A stretch of DNA of 64,000 bases from Serratia sarumanii (GCF_029962605.1 NZ_CP124750.1:1612001-1676000), one strand, 5' to 3'; positions 33,571 through 42,140 are shown, counted from the stretch's first letter. The notes: a model not told the origin generated them from the sequence alone. Numbers and translations are program-made.

Positions 33571-33687
33571 ATGTTGATTATTCGCCTGTATGGCAGCCCG
33601 ATCGTGATTGGGGAAGAAGAGGAACCGCATGATGACGCATCTGACGACGCTGAAGACGCTGCCGCTGCTGGATCTTTCGCAGCTTGA
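33571..33687 (+). CDS. Possible 38-residue leader ORF overlapping the oxygenase start
   Basis: ATG at 33571 is preceded by GGGAG at good spacing and opens a frame encoding 38 residues with a hydrophobic start (MLIIRLYGSPIVIG) and a very acidic middle (EEEEPHDDASDDAEDAAAAG). It ends 58 bases inside the downstream oxygenase gene in another frame, so translation of the two could be coupled. No family is recognised. It may be a regulatory leader ORF, a genuine small protein, or chance. Confidence 0.35.
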   Translation: MLIIRLYGSPIVIGEEEEPHDDASDDAEDAAAAGSFAA

Positions 33688-34654
33688 CGGCGATGCGCGT
33701 CAGCGGCGCGCCTTTCTCGACGATCTGCGCGCGGCGGCCCGCGACGTCGGTTTTTTCTATCTGCGCGGGCACGGCGTGGACGGCGCGCTGAATGCGCGGC
33801 TGCAGCAGGGCGCGCGGCAATTTTTCGCGCTGCCGGAAGCCGACAAGCTGGCGGTGCAGATGGTGCATTCGCCGCACTTTCGCGGTTACAACCGGGCGGC
33901 GGCGGAGCTCACGCGCGGCCAGCCGGACTGGCGCGAGCAGTTCGATATCGGCGCCGAACGCCCGGCGCTGACGCTGTCTGACGACACCCCGCGCTGGGCG
34001 CGCCTGCAGGGGCCAAACCAGTGGCCGGCGGCGCTGCCGACGCTGAAACCGCTGCTGCTGCAGTGGCAACAGGCGATGACCGCCATGTCGCTGCGGCTGC
34101 TGCGTGCTTTCGCTTTGGCGCTGTCGTTGCCGGAGCAGGCTTTCGATCGCTTGTATGGCGATAAGCCCAACGAGCACATCAAACTGATTCGCTATCCGGG
34201 GCGGGACGCTACCGCCAGCGCACAGGGCGTCGGCGCGCACAAGGACTCCGGGTTTCTCAGCTTCCTGCTGCAGGACGAGCAAAAAGGGCTGCAGGTGGAG
34301 GTGAGCGAAGGGCAGTGGCTCGATGCCCAGCCGCGTGAAGACACCTTCGTGGTGAACATCGGCGAGCTGCTGGAACTGGCGACCAACGGCTATCTGCGCG
34401 CCACGGTGCACCGGGTGGAAACGCCGCCGGCGGGGCACGACAGGCTGTCGATCGCTTTTTTCCTCGGCGCGCGCTTGGACGCGGTGGTGCCGTTGTATCA
34501 ACTGCCGCCGCCGCTGGCGGCGCAGGCGCGCGGCCCGGCCAGCGATCCGCTCAACCCGCTGCTGCGCGACGTGGGGTATAACTACCTGAAAGGCCGCATC
34601 CGTTCCCACCCCGATGTGGCGCAGCGCTTTTATCGGGACGTCATCGGCGTCTGA
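33629..34654 (+). CDS. Fe(II)/2-oxoglutarate-dependent oxygenase (isopenicillin N synthase-like family)
   Basis: The 341-residue oxygenase has the iron facial triad His204 and Asp206 (GAHKDSGFLSFL) and His261 (ATVHRV), plus the 2-oxoglutarate-binding Arg272-x-Ser274 (DRLSIAFF). The N-terminal DIOX_N region (VGFFYLRGHGV) is typical. The family hydroxylates or desaturates small molecules; the substrate is unknown. ATG at 33629 follows AGAGGAACCGC; a second ATG follows at once. A short acidic ORF overlaps its start. It faces the cystathionine gamma-lyase gene convergently. Confidence 0.88.
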   Translation: MMTHLTTLKTLPLLDLSQLDGDARQRRAFLDDLRAAARDVGFFYLRGHGVDGALNARLQQGARQFFALPEADKLAVQMVHSPHFRGYNRAAAELTRGQPDWREQFDIGAERPALTLSDDTPRWARLQGPNQWPAALPTLKPLLLQWQQAMTAMSLRLLRAFALALSLPEQAFDRLYGDKPNEHIKLIRYPGRDATASAQGVGAHKDSGFLSFLLQDEQKGLQVEVSEGQWLDAQPREDTFVVNIGELLELATNGYLRATVHRVETPPAGHDRLSIAFFLGARLDAVVPLYQLPPPLAAQARGPASDPLNPLLRDVGYNYLKGRIRSHPDVAQRFYRDVIGV

Positions 34655-34664
34655 ATAGCGGGCA

Positions 34665-34692
34665 CAAAAAAGCCCGGCGCGCCGGCCGGGCT
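34665..34692 (-). terminator. Terminator of the cbs-cgl operon
   Basis: On the minus strand AGCCCGGCC and GGCGCGCCGGGCT form a GC-rich hairpin followed by a run of six U residues, 22 bases after the gamma-lyase stop. Confidence 0.85.
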
Positions 34693-34713
34693 GATGGCGC
34701 TTGATGCAGGCGA

Positions 34714-35859
34714 TTATTCCGCCAGCGCCTGCTGCAGATCGGCGATCAGATCTTCCACATCCTCAATCCCCACCGACAGGCGCACCAGCTGCGGCGTGAT
34801 GCCGGTTGCCAGGCGCTGTTCCAGCGGAATGGAGGCGTGCGTCATGCTGAATGGCTGGCTGATCAGGCTTTCCACGCCGCCCAGGCTTTCCGCCAGGGTG
34901 AACAGGCGCGAGCGCTTGATGACCCGGCGCGCATAGGCATCGTCGCCTTTCAGCCGCACCGAGATCATGCCGCCGAAGCGCGTCATCTGGCGCGCCGCCA
35001 GCGCGTGCTGCGGATGGCTAGGCAGGCCGGGATAGTAGACGTTTTCCACCTGCGGCTGGCTCTCCAGCCACTGGGCGATGCGCAGCGCGCTGTCGCTGTG
35101 GCGCTGCATGCGCAGTGCCAGGGTGCGAATGCCGCGCAGCGTCAGGAAGCTGCTGAACGGATCGAGAATGCCGCCGACCGCGTTTTGCAGGAAACCGAGC
35201 TGTTCCGCCAGCGCCGGGTTATCCCCCACCGCTGCGACGCCGGCCACCACGTCGGAGTGGCCGTTGAGGTATTTGGTGGCGGAGTGCACCACCACGTCAA
35301 AGCCCAGATCCAGCGGGCGCTGCAGATACGGCGAGGCGAAGGTATTGTCCGCCACGCTGATAAGCCCATGCTTTTTGGCGATCGCGGCAATGGCGCTCAG
35401 ATCCGCCAGCTTCAGCAGCGGGTTGGTCGGGGTTTCTACCCAGATCATTTTGGTGTCCGGCTCGATCGCCTGCTCCAGCCCGGCGAGATCCGCCGGCGAC
35501 ACGTAGGTGACGCGCAGGCCGGCGGTGCGGCTGCGCACTTTTTCCAGCAGGCGATAGGTGCCGCCGTACAGATCGTCTACTGCGATCAGGTGGCTGTCCT
35601 TATCGAGCAGCTCCAGCACCGTGGAGCAGGCCGCCAGGCCGGAGGCGAAGGCGTAGCCGCGGCTGCCGCCCTCCAGTTCGGCGATGGCGCTTTCCAGCGC
35701 GGTGCGCGTCGGGTTGGCGCTGCGGGAGTATTCATAGCCGGTATGCTCGCCCGGCGCCGGTTGGGCGTAGGTGGAGGTGGCGTAAATTGCCGGCATCACG
35801 GCGCCGGTGGCGTCCGGGGTGTAACCGGCGTGAACGGTCAACGTATCAAACTTGGCCAT
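34714..35859 (-). CDS. Cystathionine gamma-lyase/synthase family PLP enzyme
   Basis: The 381-residue Cys/Met-metabolism PLP enzyme has the PLP-binding Lys196 in VVHSATKYLNGH and the conserved YEYSRSANPTR and FASGLAA segments. By sequence alone gamma-synthase and gamma-lyase are hard to separate. Its position 12 bp after a cystathionine beta-synthase argues for gamma-lyase, the second step of reverse transsulfuration (cystathionine to cysteine, 2-oxobutyrate and ammonia), equivalent to MccB or MtcC. Enterobacteria also have metB elsewhere for the forward direction. Confidence 0.88.
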   Translation of the reverse strand: MAKFDTLTVHAGYTPDATGAVMPAIYATSTYAQPAPGEHTGYEYSRSANPTRTALESAIAELEGGSRGYAFASGLAACSTVLELLDKDSHLIAVDDLYGGTYRLLEKVRSRTAGLRVTYVSPADLAGLEQAIEPDTKMIWVETPTNPLLKLADLSAIAAIAKKHGLISVADNTFASPYLQRPLDLGFDVVVHSATKYLNGHSDVVAGVAAVGDNPALAEQLGFLQNAVGGILDPFSSFLTLRGIRTLALRMQRHSDSALRIAQWLESQPQVENVYYPGLPSHPQHALAARQMTRFGGMISVRLKGDDAYARRVIKRSRLFTLAESLGGVESLISQPFSMTHASIPLEQRLATGITPQLVRLSVGIEDVEDLIADLQQALAE

Positions 35860-35871
35860 AATGGATCCTTA

Positions 35872-37239
35872 TTAACGTAATTTTTGGCGCCAGGCGTTAA
35901 GCACGTCTGTGCGGGTAATCAGGCCGAGGAAGCGCTCGCCGTCGAGCACCACCGCGACGTGGCCATGGTTGAAGGTGGCCTGCAATTCGTCGTAGCCGGC
36001 TTCCTTTTGCAGCGTATGGACCTGCTTGGTCATCGCGCTGCCGGCCGGCAGGCTGAAGTGGGCGGCGTCGGCCTGGACGGCGTTCAGCAGATCCCACTCA
36101 TCGATCAGGCCGACCACCCGATCGCCTTCCAGCACCGGCAGCTGCGAGATGTCGTACAGCCGCATGCGGGCGTGCACGATCGCCAGCGTGTCGTCCGGCG
36201 CGGCGGAGACGGCGGCGCCTTCGTCGTGGCGGTAGGCGATCAGATCGCGCAGATCGCCGTGCTGCGGCTTGCTCAGCAGGCCCTGTTCCAGCATCCAGTG
36301 GTCGTTATACATTTTAGACAGGTATTTGTTGCCGCTGTCGCAGACAAAGGTCACCACCCGCTTGGGTTCGGTCTGTGCGCGGCAGTAACGCAGCGCGGCG
36401 GCCAGCAGGGTGCCGGTGGACGATCCCGCCAGCACGCCTTCCTTGCGCAGCAGATCGCGCGCGGTGGCGAAGGCTTCGGCGTCGCCGATGCGATAAGCGT
36501 GGCGGACCTGGTCAAAGTCGCTGAGCGGCGGGACGAAGTCTTCGCCGATGCCTTCCACCAGCCAGCTGCCCGCTTCGCCGATGTGGCCGCTGTCGAGGTA
36601 GTCCGCCAGGATAGAGCCGGCAGGGTCGGCCAGCACAAATTCCGTCTGCGGCGAAACCTCGGCGAAATAGCGGCTCAACCCGCCCAGCGTGCCGCCGGAG
36701 CCGACGCCAACCACGATAGCGTCCACGTCATGCTCCATCTGCCGCCACAGTTCGGGCGCGGTGGTAGTGGTATGGGCCGCCGGATTGGCCGGGTTGTTGA
36801 ACTGATCGATATAAAAGGCGCCGGGGATCTCCCCGGCCAGGCGTTTGGCGTAATCCTGATAGTAAGCCGGATGCCCCTTGCCGACGTCCGAGCGGGTCAG
36901 CAGCACTTCCACGCCCAGCGCGCGCAGGTGGAAGATCTTCTCGCGGCTCATCTTGTCCGGCACCACCAGCAGCAGCTTATAGCCTTTCAGCGCCGCCACC
37001 AGCGCCAGCCCCAGGCCGGTATTGCCGGCGGTGGCTTCGATGATGGTGCCGCCCGGCTGCAGCTTGCCGTCGCGCTCGGCCTGTTCGATCATCGACAGCG
37101 CCACGCGGTCTTTGATCGAACCGCCGGGGTTTTGATTCTCCAGCTTGACGAACAGCCGGCACGGGCCGGTATCGAACCGGGTCAGTTCCAGCATCGGGGT
37201 ATTGCCAATCATCTCGATGACGGAATGGGGGATCGCCAT
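35872..37239 (-). CDS. Cystathionine beta-synthase with C-terminal CBS domains
   Basis: The 455-residue fold-type II PLP enzyme joins serine or O-acetylserine with homocysteine. PLP Lys43 is in NPGGSIKDRVAL, and the phosphate-binding loop appears as GSGGTLGG. From about residue 330 on, two CBS repeats follow (VHARMRLYDISQLPVLEGDRVVGLIDE-type and the last 55 residues), as in eukaryotic CBS. The length and CBS pair separate it from CysK and CysM. With the downstream gamma-lyase it makes a complete methionine-to-cysteine route, also reported as mtcBC in Klebsiella. Confidence 0.9.
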   Translation of the reverse strand: MAIPHSVIEMIGNTPMLELTRFDTGPCRLFVKLENQNPGGSIKDRVALSMIEQAERDGKLQPGGTIIEATAGNTGLGLALVAALKGYKLLLVVPDKMSREKIFHLRALGVEVLLTRSDVGKGHPAYYQDYAKRLAGEIPGAFYIDQFNNPANPAAHTTTTAPELWRQMEHDVDAIVVGVGSGGTLGGLSRYFAEVSPQTEFVLADPAGSILADYLDSGHIGEAGSWLVEGIGEDFVPPLSDFDQVRHAYRIGDAEAFATARDLLRKEGVLAGSSTGTLLAAALRYCRAQTEPKRVVTFVCDSGNKYLSKMYNDHWMLEQGLLSKPQHGDLRDLIAYRHDEGAAVSAAPDDTLAIVHARMRLYDISQLPVLEGDRVVGLIDEWDLLNAVQADAAHFSLPAGSAMTKQVHTLQKEAGYDELQATFNHGHVAVVLDGERFLGLITRTDVLNAWRQKLR

Positions 37240-37705
37240 GACTCATCTCCAGGATTATTCGGTATAAAAGTCGTTATGTGGATGATAGCGCTGAGAATAA
37301 GCGCTTTAAAAAGAACAAATAACGGTTATATATGCCATTATGGAATATATTAATCTTTTTTAGACGTATGGATGCGCAGATGTTTAGCGGTGCAGATGCT
37401 TGGCCGTGTAGCCGTGGGTGGGTGCAAAAATGCGCGTTACGATGCTTTTTTGAACGATAAGCGGGGGGCTGCGTACAGTTATGTAAAAATGCTGAAAATT
37501 CACGCTAAACCCTGCAAAAATAAGATAAATCACATAAACTCACAGCAAGGGCATTTTCGGTGCGCTGCGTTACCCGCTACGGGCGCCGCAGGGGGTTGCG
37601 GCCGGCACGCGCGCACCGGGCCACTCTCGCTGGTTGGCTTAAAACGTGAACATGTTTGAAAGTTAACGCTATTTCAATGATTTGAATGGACACTCTGGCG
37701 ACGTC
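37240..37705. promoter_or_regulatory. Divergent intergenic region between cbs and dacC
   Basis: The 466 bases hold no convincing gene; a 95-codon open frame at 37372-37659 has no ribosome site, no recognisable features and atypical composition. Near the cbs start, two AGCGCT palindromes (37287-37292, 37300-37305) are spaced by 7 bases, a possible operator. The remainder is a plausible promoter area for cbs to the left and dacC to the right. Confidence 0.5.
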
Positions 37706-38911
37706 ATGATGAAAAAAAACTTATCCACTTCCCTGAAAAAACTGACCTTCAGCGTAGGCATCCTGTTGCTGGCCGCCCCGGCCGTGCATGCGGCCGAGCC
37801 GCCGGCGCCGCCGCAGGTAGACGCCAAGGCCTTCATTCTGATGGATTACAACAGCGGCAAGGTGTTGACCGAAGGCAATGCCGACACCCGCCTCGATCCC
37901 GCCAGCCTGACCAAGATCATGTCCAGCTACGTGATTGGGCAGGCGATCAAGGCCGGCAAGATCAAGCCGGAAGACATGGTCACCGTCGGCAAAGACGCCT
38001 GGGCACCCGGCAACCCGGCGCTGCGCGGTTCTTCGCTGATGTTCATCAAGCCGGGCGATCAGGTGCCGGTGCTGGAGCTGAATAAAGGCATCGTGATCCA
38101 GTCGGGCAACGACGCCAGCATCGCGCTGGCGGATTACGTGGCGGGCAGCCAGGATTCGTTCGTCGGCCTGATGAACAATTACGCCAAATCTCTGGGGCTG
38201 CAGAACACCCACTTCCTGACGGTGCACGGCCTGGATGCGGAAGGGCAGTACAGCACCGCGCGCGACATGGCGCTGCTGAGCCAGGCGCTGATCCGCGACG
38301 TGCCGGACGAATACGCGCTGCATAAAGAGAAAGAGTTCACCTTTAACAAGATCCGCCAGGTTAACCGCAACCGCCTGCTGTGGAGCAGCAACCTGAACGT
38401 CGACGGCATCAAGACCGGTTACACCAGCGGCGCCGGCCACAACCTGGTGGCGTCGGCCACCGACGGCCCGATGCGTCTGATCTCGGTGGTGCTGGGCGCG
38501 CCGAGCGATCGCGTGCGCTTTAGCGAAAGCGAAAAGCTGCTGACTTGGGGCTTCCGCTTCTATGAAACCGCGACGCCGATCAAGGCCGATAAGCCGTTCG
38601 TCACCCAGAAAGTGTGGTTTGGCGACGTCAGCGAAGTGCCGCTCGGCGTGGCGAAAGACGCCTCGGTCACCATTCCGAAAGGGCAGATGAAAAACCTGAA
38701 GGCCAGCTACAAGCTGACCCAACCGACGCTGGAAGCGCCGTTGGCGAAAAACCAGGTGGTCGGCACCATCGATTTCCAGCTGGACGGCAAGACCATCGAG
38801 CAACACCCGCTGGTGGTGATGCAAGAGGTGAAAGAGGGCAACTTCTTCAGCCGCATCTGGGATATGGTGATGATGAAGCTGAGCCAGTGGTTCGGCGGGA
38901 TCTTCGGCTGA
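37706..38911 (+). CDS. dacC: D-alanyl-D-alanine carboxypeptidase PBP6 (DacC)
   Basis: The 401-residue low-molecular-weight penicillin-binding protein removes the terminal D-Ala from peptidoglycan pentapeptides at the periplasmic face. A signal peptide ends at AVHAAEP (about residue 30). Active-site motifs are Ser67-x-x-Lys70 (SLTK), Ser133-Gly-Asn (QSGND) and KTG (GIKTGYT, near 236). The C-terminus is an amphipathic membrane anchor ([17 protein letters not shown]). Length and anchor fit DacC better than DacA or DacD. The double ATG leaves the first or second Met as start. Confidence 0.93.
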   Translation: MMKKNLSTSLKKLTFSVGILLLAAPAVHAAEPPAPPQVDAKAFILMDYNSGKVLTEGNADTRLDPASLTKIMSSYVIGQAIKAGKIKPEDMVTVGKDAWAPGNPALRGSSLMFIKPGDQVPVLELNKGIVIQSGNDASIALADYVAGSQDSFVGLMNNYAKSLGLQNTHFLTVHGLDAEGQYSTARDMALLSQALIRDVPDEYALHKEKEFTFNKIRQVNRNRLLWSSNLNVDGIKTGYTSGAGHNLVASATDGPMRLISVVLGAPSDRVRFSESEKLLTWGFRFYETATPIKADKPFVTQKVWFGDVSEVPLGVAKDASVTIPKGQMKNLKASYKLTQPTLEAPLAKNQVVGTIDFQLDGKTIEQHPLVVMQEVKEGNFFSRIWDMVMMKLSQWFGGIFG

Positions 38912-38958
38912 AAACCCTGATGTGAGGAGCGCGCCCCGGGCGCACGATCCTCGACCAG

Positions 38959-38988
38959 GCCGCAACTGCGAGGTTGCGGCTTTTTTTT
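38959..38988 (+). terminator. Terminator of dacC
   Basis: GCCGCAAC and GTTGCGGC pair around TGCGAG and are followed by eight T residues. Confidence 0.92.
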
Positions 38989-39010
38989 CGCGATTTTTTG
39001 GGCGCGGTGA

Positions 39011-39508
39011 TTAAAAGTAGTCCACCAGCATGGTGGCGCCGCTGGTGAAATCGCCTTCCGCCAGGGTGACGGCGCTGTTTTTCACCGGCACCGCATCAAG
39101 CGTCGGCGGATTGGCGTAGTCGATGTTCAGCGGCGTATTGATGGCGAAGGCCTTACCGTTGGCCAACAGTTTGATGCCCAATCCATTGACGCTGCTGGTT
39201 AACACGCTGCCGTCGAAGGCCGCCGCGCTGCCCATGATCTTCATTTTCAGCTGGCGGCTGTTATCCAGAAACTCGCATTTGATGCTGTAATCGATGCGTT
39301 GCATATAGCGATTGCCGTCGATGCGCTTGATGCCGACCTTGCCGAAGTCGATATCGATGGTGCGCCCGTCGTTGATCACGCAAGGCGGAGGCGCCACCAC
39401 GGTGGCGGTGATGTTGACCTTGGTGCCCTGGTCGGCGGCCTGAGCCGCGGCGCTAATCAGGCTCAGCGCCCACAGCAAAGCGCAGCGCGTTTTACTCGTC
39501 ATGTTCAT
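39011..39508 (-). CDS. Minor fimbrial subunit (chaperone-usher pilin)
   Basis: The 165-residue protein has a signal peptide (ending AAAQAADQ, about residue 24) followed by a pilin domain. Pilin hallmarks are the first Cys in PPPCVINDG, a second Cys in SIKCEF, and the C-terminal beta-zipper with penultimate Tyr (ATMLVDYF). It is on the opposite strand from the main fimbrial operon and lies 13 bp after the adhesin-like gene, so the two are co-transcribed. It is probably an adaptor or tip-fibrillum subunit for that adhesin. Confidence 0.85.
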   Translation of the reverse strand: MNMTSKTRCALLWALSLISAAAQAADQGTKVNITATVVAPPPCVINDGRTIDIDFGKVGIKRIDGNRYMQRIDYSIKCEFLDNSRQLKMKIMGSAAAFDGSVLTSSVNGLGIKLLANGKAFAINTPLNIDYANPPTLDAVPVKNSAVTLAEGDFTSGATMLVDYF

Positions 39509-39521
39509 TCTGGCTCCCGTC

Positions 39522-40493
39522 TCAAGGTGCGCTGAAGATCAGCGTGGCCGAACCCGACAGCGGGCCGGTGGCGATGCTGGTGTAAGGGACATTGTTCTTT
39601 ACCGGTACAAAGGTCACGGTATCGTTGCCCTGGCCGTTGACGATGCGCGTTCTGAAGGCATTGTTCGGCTTCACCACCGCGCCGTTGTACATCATCGCCA
39701 CGCCGACGTTAGGATTGGTGGTCTTGATAAAATCGCTGGAGAAGCCGCTGGCATCGCTGACCATGCGGATCAGAATATCCTGCGTCGCGCTCTGGTCGTC
39801 GCATTGGTAGCTGAGCGCTTTGTCCTGTTTTATCTGGGCATCATTGGCGCTCTGGGTCAGAAAGTCCTGACGGATCTGGCCGAAGTCGACGTTAATCTGC
39901 TGGCCGTTGTTGATGGTGCAACTGGTGGTGACGAAGTAGGCGTCGTTGTCGGCGATCAGGCGCCAGCGATAAACGCCGCACTGTGGGCAACCCGGCTGAT
40001 CGTTGGTCTGAATAAAGTTGATTTGGCCGATGACGTCGCCCTTGTTCACCTTGATGTCCGGCGTTGGGAAACGGTTCAACACGATATAGACCCGGATGGC
40101 GACCGACTGGGTTTGCAGGCCGGTAAGGCTGAGTACGCTGATGCCTGATGGCACCGGGGAGTTGTAATCGCTGCCGTTGATGGTGGTGCCGCTGCCGATG
40201 GCGCCAAAAATCGCACTGTTCATCGACAGCGCCGGGCTGTCGGTTTTGAGATAGTCATACCAGCTCGCGACGTCGTTTTTACAGGTGACCTGGCTGACGT
40301 TGACGATTTCGTTTTTGCCATAAGAAAGCTGTGGCCCGATGCGTACCCGGACGTCAACCGGCGTGGTCGAGCCCCCGGGTGGAATCAGTCCGCCATCGGA
40401 CGTGCGGCAGGTAAACGCGTTGGCGTTGCCAATCAGCATGAAGAAAGATAATGCCAGGCAGCAACGTAAAAATAGCAGGGCTGTTTTTCTCAC
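39522..40493 (-). CDS. Probable fimbrial tip adhesin
   Basis: The 323-residue two-domain protein has a signal peptide (KTALLFLRCCLALSFFMLIG, ending ANA) and an N-terminal domain of about 150 residues with Cys pairs (FTCRTS, VTCKND). The C-terminal pilin domain begins near CTINNGQQINVDFG and ends SGSATLIFSAP. Twice the length of a pilin and two lobes are the signature of tip adhesins such as FimH or MrpH. A CPQC motif sits between the lobes. The GTG at 40493 places the signal peptide at the N-terminus; an upstream in-frame TTG at 40553 would add 20 hydrophilic residues. The receptor is unknown. Confidence 0.82.
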   Translation of the reverse strand: MRKTALLFLRCCLALSFFMLIGNANAFTCRTSDGGLIPPGGSTTPVDVRVRIGPQLSYGKNEIVNVSQVTCKNDVASWYDYLKTDSPALSMNSAIFGAIGSGTTINGSDYNSPVPSGISVLSLTGLQTQSVAIRVYIVLNRFPTPDIKVNKGDVIGQINFIQTNDQPGCPQCGVYRWRLIADNDAYFVTTSCTINNGQQINVDFGQIRQDFLTQSANDAQIKQDKALSYQCDDQSATQDILIRMVSDASGFSSDFIKTTNPNVGVAMMYNGAVVKPNNAFRTRIVNGQGNDTVTFVPVKNNVPYTSIATGPLSGSATLIFSAP

Positions 40494-40572
40494 GATAATA
40501 TCCCAATATATATAAATAGTGTGCGGCGTTACTCCGCAATGAAATATTGCCAATCAGGCCGGCTGGCCATAT

Positions 40573-40902
40573 TTATTCCGTTAAAGGGGAGTGAGGGGCA
40601 TCGCTGTTGGAGATGCCGTCGTTATCACCGTTCAGCAACGCGGTGGGATACCACCTCAATGAGTTGTTGATAGAGCCGTCCGTCACAATCACTTTTTTCC
40701 GGGAGACAAGATCCAGCAAAAGCCGCCGCGCCCGGTAAACACCGACGTTGACGGCATTGGCCAGTTGCCGCGTCGATAGCCATTGCTGCTGTGGCGGCAA
40801 CCCGCCGATAGGGCACTTACGGGGCGACTGCGCGAATAATGTTTGCAGCAGATCGTGCTGCAATTGCCGTATTTCCTTTTGTTTCGGAGATAACGCTTCC
40901 AT
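40573..40902 (-). CDS. FaeA/PapI-like winged-helix fimbrial regulator
   Basis: The 109-residue protein has a helix-turn-helix at about residues 42-66 (LSTRQLANAVNVGVYRARRL) followed by a short wing (KKVIVTDGSINNSLRWYP). This resembles the FaeA/PapI family that controls fimbrial phase variation together with Lrp and Dam. It is encoded at the head of the minus-strand arm, divergent from the major pilin, the same topology as papI and papB/papA. AGAGGAAGTGCT precedes the ATG. It is somewhat longer than PapI (77 residues). Family assignment comes from pattern and context. Confidence 0.7.
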   Translation of the reverse strand: MEALSPKQKEIRQLQHDLLQTLFAQSPRKCPIGGLPPQQQWLSTRQLANAVNVGVYRARRLLLDLVSRKKVIVTDGSINNSLRWYPTALLNGDNDGISNSDAPHSPLTE

Positions 40903-41567
40903 AGCACTTCCTCTGTATTCCGATTGCCGTATTCCTAAGAAAAAACAAACTTTCGCTGCCTACCAACAACGAGGTAAAACGCGAACAAAGAAAATTCCTA
41001 TCTATTTATCAGGATTGAAAAAAAAGGCGTTGCCCGCCCCGTTTTTACCTGTGCTTAGGCAGGGGTGGCGTCACGCTGAAACCTAAAATTTTGGTTTATT
41101 ATATTCACAAAGCGCCACTTTGCGATCTGATTACTTGGGAATCCAAGAAAAACAGGATATTGCTCTATAAAAGCATCTTTTACGATCTATGAGGCTAAAA
41201 ATAACAGTAAATTAACTTCAATTAGGAAATAAATTGCGAATGTTCGCCTTGATCAAAAAAAGCCTTTTTTTGCCGAGAGGCATTTGCCAGAATATTCATC
41301 GCCGGACAAGAAGGACGGATTAGAAAGTATTGGCCTCTGCTTGTTGTGATTTCGTTTATTTTTATATGACGGATTCATTAATGGGTGGGCCGCTGCAGAC
41401 TTGCCGTTATCGACGTATTTATTGTCGATGCCTTTGGGTTTTGGCAGTTAACCAACCAGCAAGATGCTAAAGAATCAGGGCTGCGCACATATAAGCGCGA
41501 GCAGGTTTCCTGTTGCTCTTTTTCTTGATTGGAATATGCATTTTTTCTTATAAGGAATATAGGTTCT
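40903..41567. promoter_or_regulatory. AT-rich divergent regulatory region of the fimbrial locus
   Basis: These 665 bases between the PapI-like gene and the major pilin hold no credible gene. They are much AT-richer than the flanks. Visible structure: three GATC sites (see separate entry), a CTTGG/CCAAG inverted repeat at 41134-41147, an A7-GCC-T7 block around 41255-41271, and ATCGAC/GTCGAT arms at 41409-41429. The area should hold both divergent promoters and Lrp/H-NS-type sites. Confidence 0.6.
41124..41254. promoter_or_regulatory. Cluster of three Dam (GATC) sites in the fimbrial switch region
   Basis: GATC occurs at 41124-41127, 41184-41187 and 41251-41254, spaced 60 and 67 bases. The middle one reads ACGATC, the context reported for PapI-dependent Lrp binding in pap. 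Pap itself has two sites 102 bp apart, so the spacing differs. Dam/Lrp/PapI-like control is inferred. Confidence 0.45.
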
Positions 41568-42089
41568 ATGAAACTTAACAAAATCATGATGGCTGCAGTG
41601 ATTGCATTTGGCGCAAGTTCTTTTGCACAGGCAGCCGATCAGGGACACGGTAAGGTCACCTTCACGGGCTCTATTATTGATGCGCCATGCTCTATTGCGC
41701 CCGAGTCGATCGATCAGACCGTAGATCTGGGCCAGGTTTCCAACGTGGCGTTGAAAAACGGCGGCAAATCCAACCCGCGTCCGTTTGAGATCAAACTGGA
41801 GCAGTGCGACATCACCACGCTGAAAACCGTTAAAACCACCTTCAGCGGCGTCGCATCGTCCACCGACAAGGATCTGTTGGGTATCGCGGGCACCGCCAGC
41901 GGCGCCGGCGTAGCCATCTCTTACAATGGCCAGCCGATCAAACTGGGTGAAGCGACTACCGCGCAGACCCTGAATACCGGCAACAACACCCTGCATTTCG
42001 CCGCCTACCTGCAGGGCGAAGGCGCTTCCGCCGCCATCGTTCCGGGTGATTTCACTGCCGTAGCCGATTTCACCCTGGCTTATCAGTAA
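41568..42089 (+). CDS. Major fimbrial subunit (MrpA-like pilin)
   Basis: The 173-residue pilin has a signal peptide (MKLNKIMMAAVIAFGASSFA, cleavage after AQA). The mature part is very like Proteus mirabilis MrpA: ADQGHGKVTFTGSIIDAPC, a disulfide Cys in LEQCDIT, NTLHFAAYLQG, and the polymerisation tail ending ADFTLAYQ. First position in the operon, strong TAAGGAATATAGGTTCT leader and a stable hairpin after the gene all fit the abundant structural subunit. An upstream in-frame ATG at 41529 is rejected because it would displace the signal peptide. Confidence 0.93.
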   Translation: MKLNKIMMAAVIAFGASSFAQAADQGHGKVTFTGSIIDAPCSIAPESIDQTVDLGQVSNVALKNGGKSNPRPFEIKLEQCDITTLKTVKTTFSGVASSTDKDLLGIAGTASGAGVAISYNGQPIKLGEATTAQTLNTGNNTLHFAAYLQGEGASAAIVPGDFTAVADFTLAYQ

Positions 42090-42110
42090 GTGAGCCCGAA
42101 GGCTTAATCA

Positions 42111-42140
42111 ACCAGGCATGGGGTTCGCCGCATGCCTGGT
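42111..42140 (+). other. Intercistronic stem-loop after the major pilin gene
   Basis: ACCAGGCATG and CATGCCTGGT form a perfect 10-bp stem around a 10-base loop between the major pilin and the next subunit, without a T run. It is a likely mRNA-stabilising or partial attenuation structure that would raise major pilin over downstream products. Confidence 0.75.

Noticed and set aside
37372..37659. 95-codon open frame between cbs and dacC
   Set aside because: No ribosome site, no recognisable domain, Arg/Cys/Gly-rich and located in a divergent promoter region.
40903..41567. fim-type invertible promoter element in the fimbrial intergenic region
   Set aside because: No pair of matching inverted repeats flanking a promoter-sized segment and no tyrosine recombinase gene nearby; short palindromes found are too small.
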